A DNA stretch of 64,000 nucleotides from Physcia stellaris (lineage: Eukaryota > Ascomycota > Lecanoromycetes > Caliciales > Physciaceae), in the NCBI GenBank assembly GCA_018902385.1, contig JABSSW010000011.1, positions 62,001-126,000 on the forward strand. The letters run 5' to 3'. A program made the position numbers and the translations under genes. Below, in pieces: positions 1 to 11,408 of this stretch (the stretch's first letter is position 1; each line of letters opens with the position of its first letter). Under the pieces are notes generated by a model, which saw nothing but the letters and a program-made list of their open reading frames with translations, made no database searches and was not told the origin of the DNA.

Positions 1-1206
1 GTTACTATTGTGTCGCTGGTTTTGCGTTGACCGTCTGATTCGGAAGCTGACAGTCGATGGACATTAGCATTCTTGGCCGCAGTTGCCGTATCCATATGAT
101 CGGATTCATCCTTTATGCTGTGAACTGACGAATGAGGGGATTGCCAATAGAACGAGTCACTTCGTTGAGGCTCATTGTGCTGGTTTGGTTGGCTTGGAGC
201 TGGCTCCGTGCAGTGGGGCGCTTGGTCTTGGCGCCATATCGATGATGGAATTGAATACGTTATGTGGTCTTTTACTGGATCGTACCGTCGCAAGTGTTGA
301 GTTTGCTCTTGAGTCGAAAGAGATAGAGGTTGATGCGTTTGAAATGTAAATAACTGTTGTTTCATCTCGTCTGGAGCTTGACCTCCCCCGCTCTCGTCAT
401 CGGGAGGTAGCTTTGGAGGTGGTGCTGGAGGGAGTCTATGAGGCGGGAGCGGTGAAGTTCCAACATTTGAGCTGCCGTGAAGAGTTGCAGGGTTGTGATC
501 AAATGTCGATTGTGCAACACTGGGATCGTAACTTAGAGGTGGGAGATATTCATTACTAGGATTGTTCTCCGAGAAGCTTTGTTGCGCCGATGCTTCAGGG
601 GCCACGGCAGATGGTCTAGGCTGGGGTGGACAGGTAGCATTTAGCACAAAGTCATTCGTTCGCAACACAGATGTTTTGAGGATCACCTACTGGCAGAGGT
701 GGTTTTGGTATCTGCTCAGGCCCTCCACCCTGGCGCTTGCCGTGGTCTTCTCCCCAATGGGATCTGTCCGGTTGATGTCCAGTGGGTCCTGCAGCTCTGG
801 GTTGCGGGCGATATCCTGGCATTGGACCATAGGTGCTTGGGTTATACGCAGCACTCATCTGACTCAGGGACGAATTCGGTTTGGGAGGTCCAGGTAACTG
901 CCATAATTGTTCCGTGCTAGCGAAGTGATTCATCCACTGCGACGCGGAAAAAGGTTCTGTGCTGGCAGGATGTCGAGGTGGTAGCGGAGGGGCTGCAGCC
1001 GCAGGACTCGTACTTTCCCGCCCTGATCCTATACACTCTTAGCTTCGCAAGGATCCGGTGGTAGAGAACCTGAACGGACCATCTTCATGGGAGATTCGTT
1101 GAGGGGATGCTCTCCCCTGTGCCGGACCATAGTAGTATTTGCTCAGCGGCGGCAGCACAGACCTTGGGGATTCTGGGGATTGCGAGTCGTGGTTATGGTT
1201 CTGCAT
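1..1206 (-). CDS. Pro/Gln/Ser-rich protein, N-terminal part (runs off window)
   Basis: Minus-strand gene truncated by the left window edge. Start ATG at 1206-1204 follows an in-frame TGA. Exons read 1206-1080, 1028-691 and 620 to the edge. Intron 1 (1079-1029, 51 nt) starts GTCCGT, has a GCTAAG branch-like site and ends TAG; intron 2 (690-621, 70 nt) starts GTAGGT and ends CCCCAG. Splicing removes the in-frame TAA at about 1041 and the TGA at about 646 and leaves an open frame of about 361 residues. The product is low-complexity: runs such as AAAAPPLPPRHP and QPRAAGPTG, many P, S, Q and H, no membrane segment. This composition is common in the disordered N-termini of fungal transcription factors, whose DNA-binding domain could lie beyond the edge; that is inference, and no domain is visible. 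CT-rich stretches upstream (rc of about 1330-1390) look like a fungal core promoter. Confidence 0.75.
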
Positions 1207-1973
1207 TCTCGATCATGTTGCGATCGTCCAGACTCGAAATATATAGGAGGACGTCAACGAATCGCATCGTCGGGTTTTGCTGTGTAACTGTGCAGCGACA
1301 GCAGACTGCACATAAAACGTAGTGACAAATAGTAAGAGGAGAGAAGAGGGGTTAAGGATGGGTATGATGAATGAGGAAGAGATGGAGTCGAACGGTGGAT
1401 TACAGCATTATTAATATTGTGTGGTAGTTGGTCAAGGTGCGACGGGGAGATCATCTCGGTGCCTGCTTGGTACTACGACCTGCAGGACAATCGAAACTTG
1501 GGTTTGTGAGGCTGAACAGTAGCGCAGCTACTTTTCTACCTTAATGAGGGCACTAAGGTAAGTAGATTAAACGAAGCTGTGAGCCTGTGACGCAAGCCGA
1601 AACTAAAATAGAATTACCATGCCAGCCTTGAGTAAAGTGATAACAACATGCAGGACATTCGGGCCAATACGACGAGATTCAGGTACATCGCAATCACAGA
1701 AGGTTACCGGTTGAAAGCTCTGCACTTTCTGTCAATCTGTATGTATATTGGAATGGAAGGGGTATCGCTATCAGCTCTTGGAACGGGCCACCGTATATAT
1801 AGATCAGCTTCATGAAGTGCATGTCGTAATCTGCATGTCTATCGTAACGCTCAAATCTCAATGGTTGCGGTGATGATGCTGCGCCTAACCTGGACTCCTT
1901 CCCTTAAAGGATAACAGATGCAAAGGATCATGGGTATACGGCCGGGTCCAACTCTCATCGATAAGATCATCCC
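1207..1973. other. Intergenic region, tandem genes
   Basis: No supported gene. It separates the start of the leftmost gene from the stop of the histidine kinase, both on the minus strand. Read on the minus strand, about 1330-1390 is a pyrimidine-rich tract (CTCTTC, TCTCCTCTT) typical of fungal promoters. Short frames in all directions have no coherent protein character. Confidence 0.6.
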
Positions 1974-4827
1974 TCAGCATGCTATTTGCTCTCCGGCGCA
2001 ATATTCCAGAATCAGACGCTCGAGATCTATAAGTTTGTAAGGCTTGGTCATGAACCCTCCCATACCGACCTCGCTCGCCCTTTCCAGCGCCGTATCCGTC
2101 ACGTCCGCACTGACTGCCAACACGGTTAGGCTTCGTTTCCGTCTTGCCCTGTCATCGTCGTCCTTGTTTGGTATACCCTTGCTTCGTCGGTCTCTCTCCA
2201 TGGCATATATCCTTTCGGTGGCTTCGTAGCCGTCCATTGACGGCATCCAAAGATCCATCAAAACAACATCGATTGCCTTTTCCTTGCGGGCTCGTCGGTC
2301 GATTGCCATTTGTTGAACTGCTTCTGCACCATTCTCCGCCTCGTACACTCCGCTGTAACCGAGCTTGGAGAGCATGTTGATCAGTAATTTGCGGTTAATC
2401 GTGTTATCTTCTGCTACAAGGAAGGTCAGAGGATACTTCTTGGCAAGGTTACGATCGAACGTAAGAGTCTTCCTAGTGGATGGACGACGTGAGGGCGGCG
2501 CTCGCGGCTGAGATGGACTTTCCCGCCGAGAGGGTGACGGAGTCACAAATGGCGACGAAGCTTTGGCTGGGAAGGATGGATCCGGTGTTTTAGTTGTTGA
2601 GGTTGAGATAACCTTATGGGGGGTCCGACGGCGATTGACAGAAGACGATTGTCGCTCCTGTAACTTCGATATGGGTGAGTTAGCTGTGCGCTGACCATGA
2701 GGTGTGGAGGTGCGAGTTGGAGTGCTGCCTCTACTGGTAATTGTGTCGCTAGTGGAGATAGGAATTCGAAGCTCAAATTCGGATCCTCTTTTTGGTCCTT
2801 CAGTGTCGGAACGGACACAGATTAAATCACCGCCAATCCTGCGTGCTAGACCTTTGGCGACTAGGAGGCCTAAGCCAAGGCCTTCTTTTCGACGAGTAAG
2901 AGAATCGTCCTCTCTTGAGAAAGGTTTGAAGAGGTAAGGGAGGAACGCCTGGGGGATGCCAGGACCAGTATCCACAACGTTGACAACCACGAATCGGGAT
3001 TTTGAGCTTAGAGTAGCATGAAGTGATATTTTGCCCTTTTCGGTAAATTTTATAGCGTTGAGAAACACACAAGACACTAGCTTTGCAAGGTCTCGTTCGT
3101 CAACTATCAAATTGCAATTAGCAACGGCTTTCAATATCCTCCTCAAGAAATTGCTCACCAAATATCGTCTCTGGCACTCGGGGATCGACAGACCATTCGA
3201 TGATTTTGCAGGAAGCTACGCCTTTGGCGGTTTTGGTCCAAACTTCGATCAGCTCCCCACCATCGGTATCTTCAGCCACCGCCGAATCGGGCCTACCGCC
3301 GACTCGTAGCGACTCATTGATAACGAGATGTAGTAGTTCACGGACCATCGTATGTCTTAATCCAGGGGTAGTGGCAAACTCTGGTCCAGGGGTACCCAAC
3401 GGGATTGCAGGGTCAGGAGTAGAGGGGGTACGCCGTGAATTTCCACTAGCGGTGCTACCAGTTCGTAGTACGCCGTCCATGGATCCTACGATCTCGTCGC
3501 TTTCTTCAACAGCACTTCTGAGATACGCGGTATGTGGCGAAACATCCCTTGTTTGGCGGTGGGGAGTGGAGTTAGTAGACTGCACTACACGGTGTTTAGC
3601 GGCCGGGGCAGTGGTCTCCACAGAAGTCGTTCTTGGTCTTTTATTCTTCCTGAAGAAGACACTATTGCTCTCCAGAAGTAGACTCGGCCGCCTTTCGGGC
3701 GAAACTCCGGATTGCGCATCCATACTATCGTCATCCGTCTGCTGAACAGGAGTGTCTGGTATTTGCATGTTCAAATCGTACGCATGCACAACATTGTCTG
3801 CCGCCTCAACGGCTCGTCGTGAACTGTCTGAACGTGGCGAGAGTTGGGTTAGCACCTATTCTTGGAAAGAGTAGAATGAAGAACGCCCACCTTGCACGAC
3901 TTCGATGTTTTCCCTTAGTGTTTTGAGCACATCTCCTACCACAGCATCTGATTGACCCTCCAAGGACTCTTGGACGGTCGCATGCATGACATCCAACATC
4001 CCTACGACACCTTGCATGGGTGTTCGTAATTCATGAGACAGACTTCTTGCATAGGGTTTTAAAGATTGAGCCGCTGTGATGGCATCTTGCGGGATCACCT
4101 TGGCCCCCCTATTGGCGTCCAAAGACCTGGCAAAGCCTTGACCCTCTACCAAGCGTTCCATAATCAAATCTTCGAGAGTGTGTAAGAGCATCTCGATCAA
4201 GGCCCAACTCAAGGGCTTCTGCTTCAATCCTTCGATGGTCCACATCATTCCAAAGTGAGCAAAGCACTTCCCTTCCGCGAACAGCGGTATCCCAAGATAG
4301 GCCTCGGACGGGAACGGGAATTTGTTGGGGTTGTTGGTCACAAACTGAGGAAGACCACTGGGAATGAGGAAGACCTTGTCGTGCTTCATGTTATGGCATG
4401 GGGCCCCGTATGCGAGATATTTGTAGTCTCGGTGTAGGTTTCTGAACTCCCGACCGTCGTTGTAGTAAAAAGCGACGCCCATCAAGCATGATCCAGGCTC
4501 TCCGATCAAGGGCATCTCCACAGCGGAATCCTGGTCATCGACTAGAATTCGCTTTGCGACAAAGCCATATTGAGCGCCCGTTATGCTTGTCATGCCCTCC
4601 ATTAATATTCTCCAGAAATCGTATGTTGAGGCTGCCTTGAGTTCGGTCTTCAACCGTACGAGCTTCTCGACGGCATTATTCTCCTGAACAGTATAGTGTT
4701 GATGGACTGATGGCAGGAAACTGTCATCGCCGTTGTGAGCCGCCACACCGGGAGTTGGGCTCGACATGCATAGCGACGTTCGCTCCATCATCCCCACCAG
4801 CCCCTCTTCTCCGGCCATGTCCTCCAT
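1974..4827 (-). CDS. Hybrid histidine kinase (GAF-HisKA-HATPase-REC)
   Basis: Two-component sensor kinase. Exons 4827-3891, 3827-3159 and 3103-1974 sum to 2736 nt, giving 911 aa. Intron 1 (3890-3828) has a perfect TGCTAACCC branch; intron 2 (3158-3104) is GTGAGC...TTGCTAAT...GATAG. Residues about 50-230 are a GAF-like sensor region. The H-box SHELRTPMQG holds the phospho-acceptor His265. A Ser/Pro/Thr-rich linker (about 320-440) follows, then the ATPase domain with N-box NAIKFT (Asn about 551), G1 DTGPGI (about 580), F-box FKPF and G2 GLGLGL. After a second basic linker the receiver domain (about 762-905) has the acidic pair ED, VLMDLWMP with phospho-acceptor Asp819, and the conserved TKPY lysine. 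No membrane segment is visible, so the protein is probably cytosolic and signals through a His-phosphotransfer protein. All catalytic residues are present. I do not assign a fungal HHK group. Confidence 0.95.
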
Positions 4828-6277
4828 TCCTGGACAGACTATTGCGCACTTTTATTTTCATGGGGATGTTGGCGCGCCAGGTTGACCTTCTCCCTCAAGG
4901 CACTCGCACAGGGAGAAAGAGACAAGTGGAGAGCCGATAGTCCAGGTTGTTTCCTGCGCAATAGGTTCGTGAGCTGTCGTAGCGAAAAGCAGCAGAACAA
5001 AGGTTCGAGCAGTAGATCGAGCGGCGGGAAGTCGGTTCAACGAGCTTTCCGAAGGAGCATCTGCTGGTCGTACGAGCCCCAAAAGGCAGTCGTGAACAAT
5101 GATGTAGATCCTCCTCGGTTGCGATTCGGTCGCGGGACACCCGGATATAGACTGTCGACTGATGTAGACCTAGGAGACTAACGGGCAAAGTCAGAGGCGA
5201 GGAGAAAGGGTCGGGCGGTTTGGGAACTACTCGGTCAGATAGGTGGAGATGTGTTTGAAAATGCGGTTGAACAGGCAAGTCGTTGGATTTAGTAGGCGAA
5301 AATTGTAGGACAATTACACGACGACCGGAAGGGGCTACAGCAGGGCCCGGAAAGAGAACAGGACAGGAGTTCTAGCGGCAGGCGATGGTAAGGTGCTGCA
5401 AGTGCAGTGGTAGTCGCAGGAGATCTTGCACACCAGCCGAAGCTAAAGCTACCCAGATTTCTAGATGTTCTAGACCGCTATCGACGGATTTTCCCATCCT
5501 ACGACTTCCCACGATCTGTGTGATGGAAGCAGGCAAAACCGAAGACGAGTAAGGCAATGATGATAATGTCTAGAATGCTTACGGGACCAGCAGGCATCCA
5601 AGTTCAGAAGGCATCTGGCTGGAGTAGTGGCGCCGATGTTCTCCTCGAGAGCATCTCCTCTGCCGCCCCGCCTTCTCTTTGCCTAGGGCTGATCTCTCAG
5701 GAGTCTAGACCCAGTAGACTGGACCCATTTCACTCATCCACCTGGGAGTCAGGGAGTCAGGCACTCTATTCTATTTCCGGCGCCATCCTTCGGTCAGAGT
5801 TTCGTATGGCGAACTGTGGCCAAGCCTCATGCGGAGATTGACCCTGTGGCTGTTCGGAATACATAGATCTCAAGGCTGCTTAGATAAGCCGTCTACGAGT
5901 TGCACCATTCCATTGAAGCGATTGCATACCTTCTCAGAACCACGGGATTGCAAGGTGAGGTATCCATCAGAGAGGCCCAAGAGTCGCAGGCATGTCGCGA
6001 GGTCATGAAATCTTCTTTTGGCTCACCATCTCGTGGCTCCACCGCACTAAAGTCTCGCCGTGTAGATCTCTACCGCTCTGGGTCTCTCAAGAGCTGTCGC
6101 TGTGAAGATCTTCTCTTTACACAGTCTGCTAGCGGCCCCGACCCATGCAAGTCATACCTAACTGCGTCTCTTCCACGTTTAAAGAAATCACTCACCACAG
6201 TAATCGCTAACCGCAATCGATGCCCAAAAAGTATCGAGGGGAGTGTCTTCATTTCGCATTAAACAATTGTCCATAGT
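4828..6277. other. Long intergenic region upstream of the histidine kinase
   Basis: About 1.45 kb with no gene I can support. The part next to 4828 should carry the kinase promoter. Frames at 4882-5278, 5557-5841 and 5900-6262 lack good start codons, splice context or any recognisable motif on either strand. A degenerate gene in 5,300-6,250 cannot be excluded. Confidence 0.5.
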
Positions 6278-6521
6278 AGGGGCGGTCAGATCAGAGTGTA
6301 ACGAGCCGATACCTTCTGGCGTATCGTCTGAAGAGAAGGGAAACTCACCTGTATCGCCTCGATACGTATCGACTTTAGGGTTCTACACTCGCGATCTCGT
6401 CAACCCTATATATCAGCACGATACGTATCGCTCAACACAAAAAAGCGGTCATGCCTGTATCGAGCATGTCGAGCGTATCGAGCAGTGTATGGGCTCAATA
6501 CAGTCTGATCTGACCGCCCCT
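6278..6521. mobile_element. MITE, 244 bp, 23-bp terminal inverted repeats, TAGT flanks
   Basis: The left end (6278-6300) begins AGGGGCGGTCAGATCAGA. The right end (6499-6521), read on the opposite strand, is the same 23 bases with one mismatch. TAGT lies directly outside both ends (6274-6277 and 6522-6525) as a putative target-site duplication. No coding capacity. The interior is full of GTATCG/CGATAC words, including two copies of the palindrome CGATACGTATCG (about 6360-6371 and 6419-6430). This is a non-autonomous DNA transposon; the autonomous partner is not in the window. The superfamily is not assigned because a 4-bp duplication is not diagnostic. Confidence 0.85.
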
Positions 6522-7165
6522 TAGTAGTAGTGTAGCTAACATCCTTTCCCATTTCCTGATTCCACGCTACGGCACTAGCCCCGGTCAAACCTGAGCACCA
6601 GATGAAAATAAAGTAAGGATGAAATCATGGTAGCCAGCTTTGGAACAATCAGCGACTTTATGTGATATGAAAGGAACTTTGGAACTGATCTCCTTCCCAA
6701 GTCGGGCTGCCGTGTGTTTGTGTCGTCTCGGTACTCATTTCTGTCCGGGGCAAGTGCTGCTTCGTGCTCATTCGTTGACGGCGTCATTTCCCTTAAATTC
6801 GAAACTGTTAACGTTGTGGGCGTTACTATATGTGCTGAATGATTTGACAAAATGGTTCAAACCCGCCGGGAAGTTATCATGGCGCTCACTTGCGAAGCAA
6901 CGATCCTCGTTTTCAAGGTCCTACGGTCTCGCATCCGCGAAGCTGCTGTCCGATCCGATGTTATATCTAGTTTTTCTTCTACCTCGACGGGTGAAGCATG
7001 CTTAAGCACGAATCGAATATCTAGTGAAGATACCTCGAAAACCAGGAGATGAGCTAGTCGGCTACAAAAACTTCCGGATGTATGGGGTATAGCTCCTTCG
7101 AATATAGACAGTATGCGGTCCTAGATTCACTACTCGTACGGAAATAATGATCGAGGGTCCTTCGT
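6522..7165. other. Intergenic region
   Basis: Lies between the MITE and the 3' end of the small membrane-protein gene. Frames at 6575-7052 in both strands overlap one another and show no domain or codon coherence. Nothing else was recognised. Confidence 0.5.
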
Positions 7166-7748
7166 TTACATGAACATCTTGGCGACGTTCATGATGCTCT
7201 GTATACCGCCTACACCGCCCATGGTGCTATAACTTTCACTGTGCCTACTATAGTTGTTTCCGCCGTCATAGCCTCTTCCACCCCCTAAACCACTCATCAT
7301 CTTTGACAGGCCAGCTGGTAGTCTGTTTTACGTTAATAATCCTAGTTCAGAGGTAAAACTTCCTCGCTGAGCGAGGGCGTGTCTGGAAACGAAGCCCAGA
7401 ACCCTACATACGCCGCTCACAAAAGACCTGGAAGCTAATTCAACGGCGCAAGGGGCTCTCTTACCTAATTCCAAATTGCCGAAGTATTCCTGCAAGGGCC
7501 CCGCCTGTGATCAACGGCAACAGAAGCATGACTACTCTTGCAGGGTGACGTCGGGCGTAGCCGTAAAGCTCACGAAGCATGCGTTTGATCTTGTGGATGA
7601 GTCCTGATATGTAGCCATCGCGAGGTCGGCGTTTGTAATAGGATGACGACGAGTGACGCGAGGAATACGAGTACCGAGAAGGCGAGTTGGAGCTGTAGCG
7701 GTGAGGCTGACCTGGTCCACTGAACCCTGCCAGATCAAAATTCAGCAT
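7166..7748 (-). CDS. Small single-span membrane protein, fungal hypothetical
   Basis: Two exons, 7748-7465 and 7322-7166, encode 146 aa. The 142-nt intron (7464-7323) starts GTAAGA and ends AAACAG, and joins IR to LPAGLSKMM without frame change. I chose the ATG at 7748 (context GACAATG). An upstream in-frame ATG at 7802 would add 18 residues but sits in what looks like leader sequence. Order: a Ser/Tyr/Arg-rich N-terminus (about 15-42), a basic stretch (HKIKRMLRELYGYARRH, about 50-68), one hydrophobic helix (RVVMLLLPLITGGALAGIL, about 70-89), and a Gly/Ser/Met-rich tail ending NVAKMFM. The basic residues before the helix suggest the N-terminus faces the cytosol or matrix. Function unknown to me. 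Confidence 0.8.
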
Positions 7749-8578
7749 TGTCCTGTTCAGGTATCTGCAGAGAGATACAAGACGGCTCCTGGAAGCCCGC
7801 ACACCTCTTTATCTGATCCGAAATCTGACATAGAAAGGTGGGGAAAAAGGATGCTCCGGAGTTTACATACATGCCATGTGGGGAGCTGGATTACAAGCTT
7901 CAAGGTGGCTGTTCTACAATGAGATCTGAGTCTGACAGTATACCCATAAGGCAGGGGACTGCTCTAGAAGCGGCTATTGGTGACTTTCGTCGAAAGGTGA
8001 GCATAAATGGGTTGAAAAGAATGGAATGATGAGCCCTAATAATAGCAACAAGAGTCGGTATTTGTATTGTAACCGACTAGTCGTTAGATACATGTACTGT
8101 ATTTGATCGGGGCCTATTCCATCCACGCTCACATAGAGCGTGCGAAGAGCAGGGAGTACCTATGTACCTATCTTAGGGGGCGCCGATTTCCTTACCTACC
8201 GGCCTGTTAATATCGTAGTAATAACATAGTCATTTGCTCGAGCCCTTACACCTAGCGAACTCAGGAATACTTATGTTACTACGAGGTTGCAATTTCCTCA
8301 AAAGTAATACATTGCACGATAAACAGCTGGGACTATGGATAGAGCAGACCTTGAACGGCCCGTGTCTCTTCAAAATGTTCGCATTGGCAGTAAGCACATT
8401 TTCTAAGAGAATTGAAGCCTTTGCGACGTTCTCTTTGTCAGTGATATGAGCAAAAGGCACCACAAAGACACCGGAAGAATAATACACCCGTCTCAAGTTT
8501 CAAGACCTTTTTTGTACGATTGTGTTGGACCTTCCTGTTTGTCACCATGTGGTGAACTCGCAGCCTTCTAATTCTTAA
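7749..8578. other. Divergent intergenic region
   Basis: Separates two divergently read genes and should hold both promoters. It may also hold an unassigned 5' exon of the CDF transporter: the transporter frame is closed by a TAA at 8576-8578, and an ATG at 8446 opens a short frame that could splice into it. No other gene is supported. Confidence 0.5.
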
Positions 8579-11408
8579 TCTCATCAAGGTTTGCAAGGCT
8601 TCCTTCCACTTTCCAACAACATTGTTTCAACCCGAGGCCAGAAACTCCCGTCGCTGCTGCACAACAGGTCTGCGGCCAATCTGAGCGAAGCCCGAGCACT
8701 TCTCGACAGGAGACGAGGCTCAACATACCGAAATGAGTCCTTATCAGGTCAGACTAGGGGCAGAGAAGTAGATGTGCAGGCTGATCCACGAGAAGCCGGA
8801 CGACCACCACGAGGAGACAATCCGTTGGAAAACCGCAACAATATGGGTACTGGCTCTGGATCTCTGATGACACCACAGATGAGGAGTATGCGATTGATTG
8901 GGAACAATAACCCAAGATATCAATGGTATGTTTTGACCTCGGAGGCTGTCCACCGTGTCGGGGATGTGTGAGCATAGTTAATATCTGTGAAACTGGAAGG
9001 GAGAAGTACTATAAAACTGAAGAAGAACTCAAAGTCATGAAGAAGCCAATGTAAGACTATCCGCCTAGGCTAAGATTCGAAGCTCAAAATTCGCATAGAC
9101 GCCAATACTACGAGCGTAATAACTACTTGATTTGCTCGTATCTCTACATTGACCGACTATTAGACTCCTCATTGCCGCACAGCCTCATTCAAGAATACGT
9201 TCAGCCGATCAATCCGGTTGTAGATTTGCGAGATCACTTGGCGAATAATTCCACAAACCGGTACGACGAGTCAGACCGCTCAATCAATCTGTTAGATCAG
9301 CCTCAAGAAACCGGCTATAGCACACGAGTCAAGGTCAAAAGAACGCCTAAAGACTTGTACAAAGTACCGAACGAGGAAACAGCCTTGCTTAGCGACGGTC
9401 ATGGCCCCACTGCCTTAGGACTTGCCGCAGACGAGGAGGCAGAAAGCGGCAGCCCCATAGTAACAGTAGCGATATACATCAATCTTGCCGCCAACGCCGT
9501 CTTATTAATTGGCAAAATCGTGAGTCTATTTACTATGTTTTGTTCGACTATCTATTGCCTGGATGGCCAGCAATACCCCGGGATGAAGGGCATTTTCCTC
9601 AACGCCTGTATTCCACAATGATGCGGTTTGATGTTGCCACACATGGATTGCCTGGGTCTGGTTTGAGGGTCATATGTTCGAAACTGGTCATTGATTAAGG
9701 CGCGACTCCGCCCTTGGATATACAAAGGAGACAACATTCAATGCGCTTTTCCCTCCCTCATGAGTTTACCTAAAATCGAGAACCTATACAACACCAAAAC
9801 CGCAGCCTTTCACCCAGTCGGTAGAAAAACGATGTCTTGATCGGCTGACCCAAAGGCTGTCTAGGTCGTCGCTTTCTTAACGTCTTCCCTCTCGATCCTT
9901 GCCTCACTAGTGGATGCGGTTCTCGATTTTCTCTCTACAGCTATAGTCTGGACGACTACCAAACTGATATCTCGGCGTGATCATTATGCTTACCCAGTTG
10001 GCCGGCGCAAGCTCGAACCCATTGGTGTTCTGGTATTTTCCGTCATCATGATAACGTCGTTCTTCCAGGTGGCTTTGGAGTGTTTCAATCGCTTGACGGG
10101 AAGTACGGACCCCTCCATTGTTACTCTCGGACTGCCCTCTATTATTATCAGTATGTGACTCCAAAGTCTGATTCTTGCCTGATCAACTTTGCAATTCTCT
10201 GACCTGCAGGGTCTGTCTACCATTGAAACTGACACCACGGAACGCGTCTTATCGTTCCATAGATTGCTCGATTTACATTACTGACCCGATCATGTTGACA
10301 GTGACCAGTACAGTATTTATCAAGCTTGGCTGCTGGGTTTGGTGCCGGTTGATCAAGAATTCCAGCGTCCAGGCTTTGGCACAGGACGCAATGACTGACG
10401 TCGTCTTCAGCATATTTAGTAGTACGTTATTTCCACTTTTCTTGGGCAGAACCCGCTATCACAGGATGTCGACAACTGGAATGCTTGTTCTGCACCGTAC
10501 ACCCTCTACCCTGCTGCCTCGAGTGTGTACAATGGCGTGGCTAAACAAGAATCAGTTATCTTCCCCATGATAGGCTCATTCTTCAATATCTGGTGGCTCG
10601 ACGCTCTTGGAGGCTTGTTGTTATCAGTTTATGTTATTGTGAACTGGTCACGTACTACTGCAGTCCATATTCGTCACCTGACAGGTGCTGCTGCCTCTTC
10701 GCAAGATCGAAATGTCAGCGTTCCTGATTTTCTCTACATCACGTCTATCCACTCTAAGGTCACCGTACATCTTGGTGCCTTTTTTGCCCCGCTAATCTTC
10801 CCGGTGCTTGCTACAAGTGCTTTCCTAATTGGTTAATTGACTGCTGACATGGACCCTTGATCAGATCCTGCTATACCTGACAATGCGCTTCGCTAGTACA
10901 ATCCGCAAGATCCAAGGCTTGCAGGCATATCATGCGGGCGATAAACTGAACGTCGAGGTGGACATTGTGCTGGATGAGAATATGTCGTTGAGAGATAGTC
11001 ACGATCTGGGAGAAAGCTTGCAGTACGTTCTGGGTATGTCTATTTACAGCCGCAGTTCCCTTTCAGATGTTTTTCGAGGCTAGAAGACCTGTTGCAGATT
11101 GCTAGGAGATTAAACTTGCAACCCCAATCGTATTCGTGAATGATAGTGCTGACTCCAAAATCGCGATTAGAATCAGTACCTAGCGTTGATCGGGCGTTTG
11201 TCCACTTGGACTACAATGATTGGAATTTGGTACGTCTTTCCAGACCATTGCCCTAGTTTCCAAGGTTTTCTCTACATAGAACGAGACGTGTCGTATGAGT
11301 GGTCGGCTCAAGTGGCGTGTACTCTGTAAGTCAACGCTTAAGCGATGATGGGATTGCTGACTCCATAACCATCAACAGCCCAATCATATGCAGCAACAGG
11401 CCGAATAA
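8579..11408 (+). CDS. Cation diffusion facilitator, DxxxD (probable Mn2+) type
   Basis: Membrane metal/proton antiporter. Resolved exons: (8579 or 8843)-8925, 9000-9050, 9099-9519, 9865-10150, 10302-10421, 10556-10713, 10865-11033, 11171-11229 and 11379-11408. From the ATG at 8843 they sum to 1377 nt (458 aa); the frame is open back to 8579 but has no earlier ATG, so a 5' exon may be missing. A conserved pre-membrane block reads KKPIRQYYERNNYL and YIDRLLDSSLPHSLIQEY. Transmembrane segments follow from about 165. The metal-site motifs are DAVLD (about 202-206) and DAMTD (about 309-313); Asp at both ends is the family signature of Mn-CDFs, whereas Zn-CDFs have His. The cytosolic C-terminal domain carries KIQGLQAYHAGDKLNVEVDI, and the protein ends NLPNHMQQQAE. 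Five introns are 134-151 nt and one is 345 nt, longer than in neighbouring genes. Metal choice is inferred from the motif. Confidence 0.93.

Noticed and set aside
5557-6262. Possible genes on either strand in the long intergenic region
   Set aside because: No ATG in good context, no splice-linked frame and no recognisable motif; composition alone is not enough.
8920-9050. Cys-rich frame DLGGCPPCRGCVSIVNICETG joined to the CDF exon
   Set aside because: It lies in an intron (8926-8999): removing it joins NPRYQW to EKYYKTEEEL in the correct phase, whereas keeping it meets stops upstream.
9520-9864. Transposon insertion inside the 345-nt CDF intron
   Set aside because: I found no inverted ends or duplication; donor GTGAGT, branch GCTGACC and acceptor CTAG are normal, so it is only a long intron.
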